A DNA stretch of 64,000 nucleotides from positions 670,001-734,000 of the forward strand of contig NZ_CP095740.1 in assembly GCF_023078455.1 (NCBI RefSeq), read 5' to 3'. The stretch is from Luteibacter aegosomatis. GTDB lineage: Bacteria > Pseudomonadota > Gammaproteobacteria > Xanthomonadales > Rhodanobacteraceae. Positions within the stretch are counted from its first letter, which is position 1. Each line of letters begins with the position of its first letter. This document shows, piece by piece, positions 1 to 14,456 of the stretch. The notes below the pieces were generated by a model. The model was not told the origin of the DNA, did no database searches, and saw only the letters and a program-made list of their open reading frames with translations. The position numbers and the translations under genes are program-made.

Positions 1-26
1 CACCCCGAGGCGACTTGGGGTTATAT

Positions 27-2910
<2,884 letters not shown>

Positions 2911-3026
2911 ATAACCCCAAGACGCTTCACCGTCTTAACTCAAGTCTGCCGGTATCCAGCCCGGACGCTTGTCACTCGTTTACCCCTCTGTGGAGCCGGC
3001 GCACCTGCGCTGCTCCCACCCCTTCC

Positions 3027-3140
3027 CTGGCGGCTATAGCGGCGTGGTACCACCTGATCCCATCCCGAACTCAGAAGTGAAACGCGCATGCGCCGATGGT
3101 AGTGTGGCTCAAGCCATGCAAGAGTAGGTCACCGCCAGGG
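3027..3140 (+). rRNA. rrf: 5S ribosomal RNA
   Basis: About 114 nt, beginning ctggcggctatagcg and ending gtcaccgccaggg. The terminal stem ctggcgg/ccgccag is present, as is the conserved loop cccatcccgaactcagaag. It lies about 115 bp after the 23S gene, as the last gene of the rRNA operon. Its final ~16 bases are repeated in each downstream 95-bp unit. Confidence 0.96.
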
Positions 3141-3520
3141 GCTTTATCCCAAAACCCGGTCTCGTCAGAGGCCGGGTTTTTCTTTGCCCGCTCCCATGCC
3201 CAACGGGCACGACCCGCAACAGGTCACCGCCAGGGGCTTTATCCCAAAACCCGGTCTCGTCAGAGGCCGGGTTTTTCTTTGCCCGCTCCCGTGCCCAACG
3301 GGCACGACCCGCCACAGGTCACCGCCAGGGGCTTTATCCCAAAACCCGGTCTCGTCAGAGGCCGGGTTTTTCTTTGCCCGCTCCCGTGCCCAACGGGCAC
3401 GACCCGCAACAGGTCACCGCCAGGGGCTTTATCCCAAAATCCGGTCTCGTCAGAGGCCGGGTTTTTCTTTGCCCGCTCCCGTGCCCAGCGGGCACGACCC
3501 GCCACAGGTCACCGCCAGGG
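3141..3520 (+). repeat. four tandem 95-bp 5S-tail/terminator units
   Basis: Direct repeats starting at 3141, 3236, 3331 and 3426 with an exact period of 95 bp and only a few substitutions. Each unit holds a terminator hairpin, a second small hairpin (gtgcccaacgggcac), and a copy of the last bases of 5S rRNA (aggtcaccgccaggg). The last unit runs into unique sequence at 3521. The simplest origin is tandem amplification of the 5S 3' end with its terminator. Confidence 0.95.
3151..3185 (+). terminator. intrinsic terminator of the rRNA operon (first of four)
   Basis: A 9-bp stem AAAACCCGG/CCGGGTTTT followed by a T-rich run. It repeats at 3246, 3341 and 3436. In the fourth copy one base of the left arm differs (aaaatccgg) and would form a G-U pair. 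Confidence 0.9.
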
Positions 3521-3620
3521 GGTTTTGTCTTTGCGTTCCTGACGACATGGGCGTTCGCCGCATGACACATGGACGCTTACGCGTCATGATGGTTTTGCAT
3601 CGCGTAGCACGGGAGGATCG

Positions 3621-4388
3621 ATGGACCCACGACTCAATCGGAGGCAGGAGGAGCTGGTCGCCATCGTCCAGCGCGAAGGCTTTGTCGGCGTGGATGAGCT
3701 CGCCAGTCACTTCGACGTGGCGCCGCAGACGATTCGTCGCGACCTCAACCTGCTAGCCGACGGTGGGCTGATCCGTCGCTACCACGGCGGCGTGAGTGCG
3801 CCCTCGAGCGTCGAAAACGTTGCCTACGCCGCACGGCAAAGCCTGCAAGCCGACGAGAAGGGGCGCATCGCCAAGGCGATCGCCAGGGCGATTCCCGACG
3901 GATCTTCCCTCTTCATCAACCTGGGTACGACCAACGAGGTCGTCGGTCGCGCGCTGTTGGAACATCGCGATCTGCGCGTCATCACCAACAACCTCAATAT
4001 CGCGATCCTGCTCAGCGACAATCCCACCTTCGAAGTGATCGTTGCCGGCGGCGTGGTGCGCGGTCGCGACCATGGCGTGACGGGCGAAGCCACGATTGAG
4101 CTGATTCGCCAGTTCAAGGTCGACTACGGGATCATCGGCATCTCGGGCATCGAGCTGGATGGCACCTTGCTCGACTTCGATTTCCACGAAGTGCGCGTGG
4201 CGCAGGCCATCATCGAGCACTCGCGCCAGGTATTCCTCGGCGCCGATCACACCAAGATCGGTCGTAATGCGATGGTCCGCCTGGGCGACTTCTCCCGCGT
4301 GAACGCATGGTTCACCGATCGCCAGCCGCCGGGCGAACTGATGCCGGTGCTCGAGGCATCCGGCACCGAGCTGCACATCGCCGGCTAA
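3621..4388 (+). CDS. glpR: DeoR-family glycerol-3-phosphate regulon repressor GlpR
   Basis: 255 aa, close to the 252 aa of E. coli GlpR. The N-terminal DeoR winged helix-turn-helix covers about residues 5-57, with the signature QTIRRDLNLLADGGLIRRYH. The C-terminal sugar-phosphate sensor domain follows (about 75-235) with INLGTTNEVVGRAL and GVRGRDHGVTGEA-type segments. The start is supported by a GGGAGG Shine-Dalgarno 4-5 bases upstream. The family binds glycerol 3-phosphate and represses glp genes. The specific assignment rests on the glpD-glpF-glpK genes 2.2 kb downstream and on TTCG-type half-sites in front of glpD. Its stop overlaps the end of the convergent hydrolase gene by 4 bp. Confidence 0.9.
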   Translation: MDPRLNRRQEELVAIVQREGFVGVDELASHFDVAPQTIRRDLNLLADGGLIRRYHGGVSAPSSVENVAYAARQSLQADEKGRIAKAIARAIPDGSSLFINLGTTNEVVGRALLEHRDLRVITNNLNIAILLSDNPTFEVIVAGGVVRGRDHGVTGEATIELIRQFKVDYGIIGISGIELDGTLLDFDFHEVRVAQAIIEHSRQVFLGADHTKIGRNAMVRLGDFSRVNAWFTDRQPPGELMPVLEASGTELHIAG

Positions 4389-5224
4389 TCGCTTAGCGGT
4401 ATCCACGCGTAGCCGCGGGCATCGCGGCCCACGGACCCGATGCCTGGAAAGGGCGCATGCGCGGCGGCAACGAGGTCGCCCCGCGCGCAGGTTCTCGCGA
4501 GGAAGGCTTCTCGCACCGCGTGCGCCTGCGCGGGGTGGCTGTCGTAGCGGACGGTAACCGACGGATCGGCCAGTTGCACTCCGGCCACGTGGAAAAGATC
4601 ACCACAGAAAATGATGTCGCCGGTATCCACACGCAAGCGATAGCCCGTATGTCCAGGCGTGTGTCCGGCCAGCGCTTCCGCACCCAGGTAGCCGTACCAG
4701 GTCGCGTCAGGCTCGAACGTGCGATAGCGACCGTCGTCCATGTAAGGCCTGAGGATCGTTCGCGCGTGCGCGAATGTCGCCACGACGCTGGCATCGACAT
4801 CGTCCCGCGCGGACTCGCCCATCCAGAACCGTGCCTCGTCACCGGCGACGTGGACCGTCGCCCGCGGGAATACCGCCTCGCCGTGACGGGTAAGCCCCCC
4901 GATATGATCCGGATGAAGATGGGTGAGCAGGATCGTGTCGATGTCGTCGACGCCGTGGCCCGCGGCTTCCAGCCGTGCCCGCACATGGCCGAGGGTGTCG
5001 TCCTGCAGGTCTCCCGCACCCACGTCGATAAGGGCCCGGTGCTCGCCGTCGTCGATCAGGAACGCATTGACATGGCTCGGCACGACGTTGCCCAGGCGTG
5101 CCTGGCCCAGCATGGCATCGAGCGGAGCGTGCCCGCCACGCAGTATGTCGTGAGCGGCGAGGGCGAAATGGCCGTCGCAAAGCGTCGTCACCGTGATCGA
5201 TCCGAAACGGTATCGTCGGATCAT
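4385..5224 (-). CDS. metallo-beta-lactamase-fold hydrolase
   Basis: 279 aa from the chosen ATG. Zinc-binding motif LTHLHPDHIGGL, then the second-shell motifs LAGHTPGHTG and FCGDLFH, identify the metallo-beta-lactamase fold; the spacing resembles lactonase-like members (AHL lactonase/AidC style), but substrate cannot be read from sequence. An in-frame ATG 147 bp further upstream (5371) would add 49 residues that look unrelated to the family, so the start at MIRRYRF was preferred although its Shine-Dalgarno is weak. It lies downstream of, and on the same strand as, the LysR gene, which may control it (inference). Confidence 0.8.
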   Translation of the reverse strand: MIRRYRFGSITVTTLCDGHFALAAHDILRGGHAPLDAMLGQARLGNVVPSHVNAFLIDDGEHRALIDVGAGDLQDDTLGHVRARLEAAGHGVDDIDTILLTHLHPDHIGGLTRHGEAVFPRATVHVAGDEARFWMGESARDDVDASVVATFAHARTILRPYMDDGRYRTFEPDATWYGYLGAEALAGHTPGHTGYRLRVDTGDIIFCGDLFHVAGVQLADPSVTVRYDSHPAQAHAVREAFLARTCARGDLVAAAHAPFPGIGSVGRDARGYAWIPLSD

Positions 5225-5425
5225 CGGTCCATCGCACCGTGGATCGGTACCTGCGACCCCGGCGTGACATGAACCGATCACCTCAGGCGTCGGCCGATGC
5301 CGGTGCGTCGAGTCCATGGGAAGAACGGGCAGATCGCTGCACATGAAGCGCCTCCGGAAAAAAGGAGGCATCAGCCTGCCGATCGCCCGCTCCGCTGCAC
5401 ACTGACAGAAACGTTGGCCCGACGC

Positions 5426-6298
5426 TCAGGATCGAGGGTCCCCTTCGGTGTCGTCCAGCATGCGCAGCGCGATGTCGGCCAAGGCGCGTACCCGGTCCAT
5501 GCCACGCATGTCTTCGTGGTAACCCATCCACACGTGCCTCGATGGCGGTGGCTCGCCCAGGTCGATCCGAGCCAATCCGTCCGTGGCGTCGCCGACGGCG
5601 CGCGGCAGCACGGCAAGTCCGACCCCCCGCTGGCAGAGCCGGGCCTGCAAGGCGCGGTGATTGGACACCACCACGGGCCTCGCATGGGGCAGCATCTCCC
5701 GCAGCCACTCGACCTCGGGATACGCGTGCGTCGAGGTGTCCATCAATACCAGCCGGGCGCCCCGTCCGTCCCCACGAGCCGGCGGCGGCTCGCCTTCGCG
5801 CGCATAGAGACCATAGGCGATGCGCGGCAAGCGACATTGCACGACGCCCGGCTCCTCGAACGGCACGACACGGAACACGATGTCGGCCTCCCTGCGCGAC
5901 AAGTCGTAGCGCCGTGCGCTCACCACCAGCTCGGGCAGGATGCCGGGGTGCTCGTCGAGCAAGGCCTCGATCACCGGCGGAAGCACGTAGGTGGCGAACC
6001 AGTCCGCCGCCGAAATCCGCAGCGGCCCGTTCGGTTTGCCCGGCTCTCCGGCGAGCCGCCGATGGATGGCGAGGGCCGAGGCCTCCATCTCCTCGGCGAG
6101 CCGCACCACGCGTGCCCCCGCGTCGCTCAACAGCACGCCGTCCTTGTGCCGCTGGAATAAGACCTGATCCATGGCATGCTCCAGGGCGGCAATGCGGCGG
6201 GCGACCGTCGGATGGCTCAAGCCCAGGGCACGGGCCGCCGCGCCGAGCGAGCCCTCACGAGCCACGGCGAGAAAGATGCGGACGTCGCTCCATTCCAC
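5426..6298 (-). CDS. LysR-family transcriptional regulator
   Basis: 290 aa from a GTG start. The N-terminal helix-turn-helix reads GSLGAAARALGLSHPTVARR (about residues 16-35), followed by the LysR linker helix and a periplasmic-binding-like effector domain. The reading frame is open back to 6442, but the family begins at the EWSDVRIFLAVAREGS segment, and a GGAG lies 7 bases before the GTG, so the shorter start is used. It reads away from glpD and towards the hydrolase at 4385-5224, about 200 bp off. Effector unknown. Confidence 0.85.
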   Translation of the reverse strand: MEWSDVRIFLAVAREGSLGAAARALGLSHPTVARRIAALEHAMDQVLFQRHKDGVLLSDAGARVVRLAEEMEASALAIHRRLAGEPGKPNGPLRISAADWFATYVLPPVIEALLDEHPGILPELVVSARRYDLSRREADIVFRVVPFEEPGVVQCRLPRIAYGLYAREGEPPPARGDGRGARLVLMDTSTHAYPEVEWLREMLPHARPVVVSNHRALQARLCQRGVGLAVLPRAVGDATDGLARIDLGEPPPSRHVWMGYHEDMRGMDRVRALADIALRMLDDTEGDPRS

Positions 6299-6412
6299 GA
6301 CCCGTCTCCACGAACGAAAATCGCGACTGTGCGCGAGGGAACCTCTCCAGGCAAGCCAGTGACCAGCCGTGGGAGGGGCAACGACTCCGTCTGTTCGCTG
6401 CACCGCAGCGTG

Positions 6413-6526
6413 CGATGTTCGTTTATGTTCGAATATGCTCATTCGAACGTGGGCAATGCACTGTCATCGGTGTGAAATGTTCGTTTGTGCGCAAGATGCT
6501 GCGCAAGGCGCTTTCAAACGAACGTA
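6413..6526. promoter_or_regulatory. candidate GlpR operator cluster upstream of glpD
   Basis: Between the divergent LysR gene and glpD lie repeated TTCG/CGAA half-sites: ATGTTCG at 6415 and 6425, ATTCGAACG at 6441-6449, AATGTTCGTTTG at 6476-6487, and the inverse CAAACGAACG at 6515-6524. DeoR-type GlpR proteins bind such palindromic TTCG-containing elements. The last two form an inverted pair about 40 bp apart. Assignment is by motif and context; the promoter itself was not resolved. Confidence 0.65.
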
Positions 6527-6586
6527 CCCGAGCGTAGGGTATCCATCCTCGGCGGCGCGTTGCCCCCAGCCCAAGCGGAGTGCGCG

Positions 6587-8086
6587 ATGGTCGAGCAGGT
6601 CGATATCCTGGTGGTCGGTGGCGGCGTGAATGGCGTGGGCATCGCCCGCGACGCCGTGGGGCGCGGCCTGAGCGTCTGGCTTTGCGAACGCGACGACCTG
6701 GCCTCCCACACGTCCAGCGCCAGCACCAAACTCATCCATGGCGGGCTGCGCTACCTGGAACAGTTCGAATTCGCCCTCGTGGGCAAGGCGCTCGCCGAGC
6801 GCGAGGTGCTTCTGCGCGCGGCGCCGCACATCATCTGGCCGCTGCGTTTCGTCCTGCCCCACCAGCCGCACCTGCGTCCGGCGTGGATGATCCGCATCGG
6901 CCTGTTCCTTTACGACCACCTCGGCCGTGGCCGCCGCACGCTGCCGGGCTCGCGGCGCGTGCGCTTCGGCAAGCACATCACCGGCGAGCCGCTGCGAGAC
7001 GAGTTCCACCAGGGTTTCGTCTACTCCGATGCCTGGGTGCAGGACGCGCGCCTGGTGGTCCTCAATGCGATGGACGCCGCGCGTCGTGGTGCCCGCATCG
7101 AAACCCATACCCGCTGCGTGAGCGCGCGACGCGACGGCGACGGCTGGACGGCCGAGCTGGAATCGCGCGACGGCACGAAGCATTTCGTGAAGGCCCGGGC
7201 GCTGGTCAACGCCGCCGGTCCCTGGGCCGCGTCGTTCCTCGACGACGTGGCCCACGTGAAGCACGATCACTCGCTGCGCCTCATCAAGGGCAGCCACATC
7301 GTGGTGCCCAAGCTGTTCGATCATCGCTATGCCTACATCTTCCAGCAGCCCGATCGCCGCATCGTCTTCGCCATTCCCTATGAGCGCGACTTCACGCTGA
7401 TCGGCACGACCGACATCGAATACAAGGACGATCCTTCGCGCCCGGTGATTTCCACCGAGGAAATCGCCTATCTGTGCGATGCGGCCAACCGCTATTTCAA
7501 GAAGCAGCTCGTGCCCACCGACGTCGTGTGGAGCTACAGCGGGGTGCGCCCCTTGTTGCAGGACGACTCGGGCAACGCGTCCGAAGTCACTCGCGACTAC
7601 CTGCTCGACATCGACACCCACGGCGCGCCGCTGCTCAACGTCTTCGGCGGGAAGCTCACCACGTTCCGCAAGCTTTCCGAAGAAGCCATGGACCGTCTGG
7701 GCCCGCTGCTCGGCAACCCGCATCCGGCGTGGACGGCGGACGCGCCGCCGCTGCCCGGCGGCGGCGAACGCGACCTGGACGAACTCATCGGCGATCTGCG
7801 CTCCTCGCGCCCATGGCTCACCGAACGCCACGCGTGGCGGCTGGCCCACAGCTACGGTACGCGCGCGCGCGACCTGCTCGGCGAAGCCGCGGGCCTGGAC
7901 GCGCTGGGCGAACATTTCGGCGCCGACCTCTACCAGGCCGAAGTCGATTACCTTGTCCGTCACGAATGGGCGACCGAAGCCGAAGACATCCTCTGGCGAC
8001 GCAGCAAGCTCGGTCTCCGGGTCGACCCGGACGGCGTGCGGCGCCTTACCGACTACCTGGCCAAGCGCTTCCGGCCGACACCGTGA
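6587..8086 (+). CDS. glpD: aerobic glycerol-3-phosphate dehydrogenase GlpD
   Basis: 499 aa, matching the 501 aa of E. coli GlpD. It oxidises glycerol 3-phosphate to dihydroxyacetone phosphate at the inner membrane and feeds electrons to quinone. The N-terminal FAD dinucleotide-binding motif is DILVVGGGVNGVGIARDA, followed by the family signature STKLIHGGLRYLE; a C-terminal helical cap follows. The start ATG is preceded by GCGGAG with a 6-base gap; the frame is open further upstream but only into the operator region. First gene of glpD-glpF-glpK. Confidence 0.96.
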   Translation: MVEQVDILVVGGGVNGVGIARDAVGRGLSVWLCERDDLASHTSSASTKLIHGGLRYLEQFEFALVGKALAEREVLLRAAPHIIWPLRFVLPHQPHLRPAWMIRIGLFLYDHLGRGRRTLPGSRRVRFGKHITGEPLRDEFHQGFVYSDAWVQDARLVVLNAMDAARRGARIETHTRCVSARRDGDGWTAELESRDGTKHFVKARALVNAAGPWAASFLDDVAHVKHDHSLRLIKGSHIVVPKLFDHRYAYIFQQPDRRIVFAIPYERDFTLIGTTDIEYKDDPSRPVISTEEIAYLCDAANRYFKKQLVPTDVVWSYSGVRPLLQDDSGNASEVTRDYLLDIDTHGAPLLNVFGGKLTTFRKLSEEAMDRLGPLLGNPHPAWTADAPPLPGGGERDLDELIGDLRSSRPWLTERHAWRLAHSYGTRARDLLGEAAGLDALGEHFGADLYQAEVDYLVRHEWATEAEDILWRRSKLGLRVDPDGVRRLTDYLAKRFRPTP

Positions 8087-8106
8087 AACCAATGGAGAAA
8101 GGGATC

Positions 8107-8937
8107 ATGCGGCAAAAGATCGGCGAACTGATATCCGAAGCCCTGGCGATGTTCATCATCATCGCGTTCGGCGATTCGGTGGCGTGCATGTACGTGCTGT
8201 ACGACCCCAGTCCCTACCAGAATGCCTATTGGGGCGTATGCATCGCGTGGGGCCTGGCGGTGACCATCGCCATCTACGCCACGGGCTCCATCTCGGGAAC
8301 GCATGCCAATCCGGCCGTGACCCTGGCCCTCGCGCTGTTCCGCGACTTCCCGTGGAAAAAAGTGATCCCGTACTGGATCGCGCAGGTGATCGGCGCCTTC
8401 CTCGGCGCGGCCATCGTCTATGCGTTGTTCGGCCCGGTCATCGACCACTTCAACGAAACCCACCAGCTCACCCGCGAGGCGGGTGGGGCGGCGGGCGTGT
8501 TCTTCACGCATCCGGGCCTGGCGATCTCGCCCATGCACGCGTTGTCCGACCAGGTGATCCTCACCGCGTTCCTGCTCTTCGGCATCTTCGCCATCACCGA
8601 GCAGTACAACGAAATGGCGCCGGGAGCGAATTCCGGCGCGCTGATCATCGGCCTGCTCGTCGCCACCATCGGCGCCTGCATGGGCTACCTGGAAGCCTGG
8701 GCCATCAATCCCGCGCGCGACTTCGGTCCGCGCCTGTTCGCCTACTTCGCCGGATGGGGCCCGTCGGCCCTTCCCGCGCCCGACAACTACTGGTGGATCC
8801 CCATCGTGGGTCCCTTCGTCGGTGGCGTGATCGGCGGCGGAGCCTATCAGCTCCTCGTGCACCCCTTCCTTCCCGCTCGCCAGCGCGCGCTCGCCGAAGC
8901 GCGCAAGGCGAACGCCAACGCTCAAACCATGCAGTGA
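8107..8937 (+). CDS. glpF: glycerol uptake facilitator GlpF (aquaglyceroporin)
   Basis: 276 aa integral membrane protein of the MIP family that lets glycerol diffuse in. The two pore motifs are present: NPAVTLAL (N68) and NPARDFGPR (N201), the latter with the Asp typical of glycerol facilitators rather than water channels. Six membrane helices can be traced. The ATG follows GGAGAAAGGG, 20 bp after glpD. The C-terminus after the last helix is short and basic. Glycerol entering here is trapped by GlpK. Confidence 0.96.
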   Translation: MRQKIGELISEALAMFIIIAFGDSVACMYVLYDPSPYQNAYWGVCIAWGLAVTIAIYATGSISGTHANPAVTLALALFRDFPWKKVIPYWIAQVIGAFLGAAIVYALFGPVIDHFNETHQLTREAGGAAGVFFTHPGLAISPMHALSDQVILTAFLLFGIFAITEQYNEMAPGANSGALIIGLLVATIGACMGYLEAWAINPARDFGPRLFAYFAGWGPSALPAPDNYWWIPIVGPFVGGVIGGGAYQLLVHPFLPARQRALAEARKANANAQTMQ

Positions 8938-10449
<1,512 letters not shown>

Positions 10450-10452
10450 CGA

Positions 10453-12928
<2,476 letters not shown>

Positions 12929-12969
12929 TGGTCACGCGCGCCGCGCATTTGGCCGGAGCGCGTTGATCC

Positions 12970-13968
12970 ATGGCCCTGAATCGCGACGACAAGTCGCCGT
13001 TGTTCTCGCCCGGCGTGGCGGGCACCCTGCGCCTGATCGTGTACCTCGCGCTCGCCTGCGTGCTGATGGTGCTCGACCACCGTGGGGGCTGGCTGGGCAA
13101 CGTGCGCTACGCGCTCTCGCTGGCCGTGGAGCCCGTCTACCGCATCGCCGGGCTGCCGTCGCAGGGTTTCCATGCGGCGACGGTGGCCTTCGCCGACCGC
13201 CAGGCCCTCACCGAGGCCAACCAGCGCCTGCGTGAAGACCTCCTGCTGGCCAACGCCAAGCTCAACCGCATGGCGTCCGTGGCCGAGCAGAACCAGCGCC
13301 TGAAAGAGCTGCTCGACACCCAGCACAGCCTGTCGCTCAACGTGCAGCTGGCCCGACTGATCGGCGTCGACCTGGGCACCTTCCGCCACCGCATCGTGCT
13401 CAACGTGGGCGCGCGCGACAACGTGCACGTGGGCCAGGTGGTGATCGATGCGCGCGGCGTGATGGGCCAGATCGTCGAGGTGATGCCCACCACCTCCACC
13501 GCCATGCTCATCACCGACCCCAACCACGCCATTCCCGTCACCATCGAGCGAACCGGCCTGCGCACCGTGGCCTACGGCTCGCGCGCCGGCGACATGCTCA
13601 CGCTGCCGAACATCCCCGTGTCGGCCGACGTGCAGGTGGGCGACAAGCTGGTCACCTCGGGCCTCGGCGGGCGCTTCCCCACGGGTTTCCCGGTGGGCGA
13701 GATCCGCGACGTGGCGCAGACCCCGTCGGGCACCTTCCTTTCGGCGCAGGCCAGGCCCGCGGCCGACCTCGACCGCAGCGAGGACGTCCTCCTGCTGCAC
13801 GACCTGGCCGAGTCGGCCGGGCCGCCGCCGCCCGCGCCGGCGGTGGGGCCGCCGGCGGACCTCGCCCCCGATCCCAACGCCCCGGTGGCGCCCACGCTGC
13901 CTTCGGTGACCTCGCCGACGGCCACGCCGGTGCCTGCCCACGCGGCCTCGAGCGGAGCGCAGCCATGA
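12970..13968 (+). CDS. mreC: rod-shape determining protein MreC
   Basis: 332 aa bitopic membrane protein. One N-terminal membrane segment (about residues 19-37), a coiled coil (about 75-110, rich in QNQRLKELL-type heptads), then the two-lobed beta-barrel periplasmic domain with the conserved GVMGQIVEVMPTTSTAMLITDPNHAIPV region (in order, residues about 160-187). The C-terminal ~50 residues are Pro/Ala-rich and probably disordered. It links MreB to PBP2 in the periplasm. Stop and mreD start overlap in ATGA. Confidence 0.95.
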   Translation: MALNRDDKSPLFSPGVAGTLRLIVYLALACVLMVLDHRGGWLGNVRYALSLAVEPVYRIAGLPSQGFHAATVAFADRQALTEANQRLREDLLLANAKLNRMASVAEQNQRLKELLDTQHSLSLNVQLARLIGVDLGTFRHRIVLNVGARDNVHVGQVVIDARGVMGQIVEVMPTTSTAMLITDPNHAIPVTIERTGLRTVAYGSRAGDMLTLPNIPVSADVQVGDKLVTSGLGGRFPTGFPVGEIRDVAQTPSGTFLSAQARPAADLDRSEDVLLLHDLAESAGPPPPAPAVGPPADLAPDPNAPVAPTLPSVTSPTATPVPAHAASSGAQP

Positions 13969-14456
13969 ACAAGGTCCGCGTCCGCCAGTTGTGGTTCGCC
14001 GCCACGCTGTTCTTCTCGCTGCTGCTCATGCTCATCCCCATGCCGGGGCCGCTCGCGCCGTTCAAGCCGTACTGGCCCGCCCTGGTGATGCTCTACTGGT
14101 GCCTGCAGTCGGGCGACCGGGTCACGCTGGGCATGGCCTTCTGCCTGGGCCTGGCCGCCGACGTCTTCGACGGTGCGCTGCTGGGCGAGCAGGCCTTGCG
14201 CCTCACCGCCATGGTGTTCATCGCCTTGCGCTTCCGCTCGCGCCTGCGTTTCTTCCCGATGTGGCAGCAGTCGCTGGCCGTGCTGGGCCTGCTGGTGAAC
14301 GACCGCATCCTGCTGCTGCTCGTGCGCGTCCTCGGGGGCGACCCGCTGCCCCCGGCGGAGTTCTGGATCTCGCCGTTGGTCGGTGCGGCCCTGTGGCCGT
14401 TCCTGTTCCTCATCCTCGACGACCTGCGCGCGCGCCTGCGCATCCACGAGGCATGA
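13965..14456 (+). CDS. mreD: rod-shape determining membrane protein MreD
   Basis: 163 aa with about five hydrophobic segments (LWFAATLFFSLLLMLIP and others). The central GLAADVFDGALLGEQAL segment matches the conserved MreD core. Partner of MreC in the elongasome. Starts in an ATGA overlap with mreC and ends in an ATGA overlap with mrdA, indicating translational coupling. Confidence 0.93.
   Translation: MNKVRVRQLWFAATLFFSLLLMLIPMPGPLAPFKPYWPALVMLYWCLQSGDRVTLGMAFCLGLAADVFDGALLGEQALRLTAMVFIALRFRSRLRFFPMWQQSLAVLGLLVNDRILLLLVRVLGGDPLPPAEFWISPLVGAALWPFLFLILDDLRARLRIHEA

Noticed and set aside
3096..3756. Open frames encoding repeated peptides such as GFIPKPGLVRGRVFL across 3.1-3.7 kb
   Set aside because: They are translations of the 95-bp rRNA terminator repeats; the period of 95 is not a multiple of 3, so different frames give the same peptide.
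5225..5371. 49-residue N-terminal extension of the metallo-hydrolase
   Set aside because: Residues show no family similarity and the canonical start of such proteins fits the ATG at 5224; the longer form cannot be excluded entirely.
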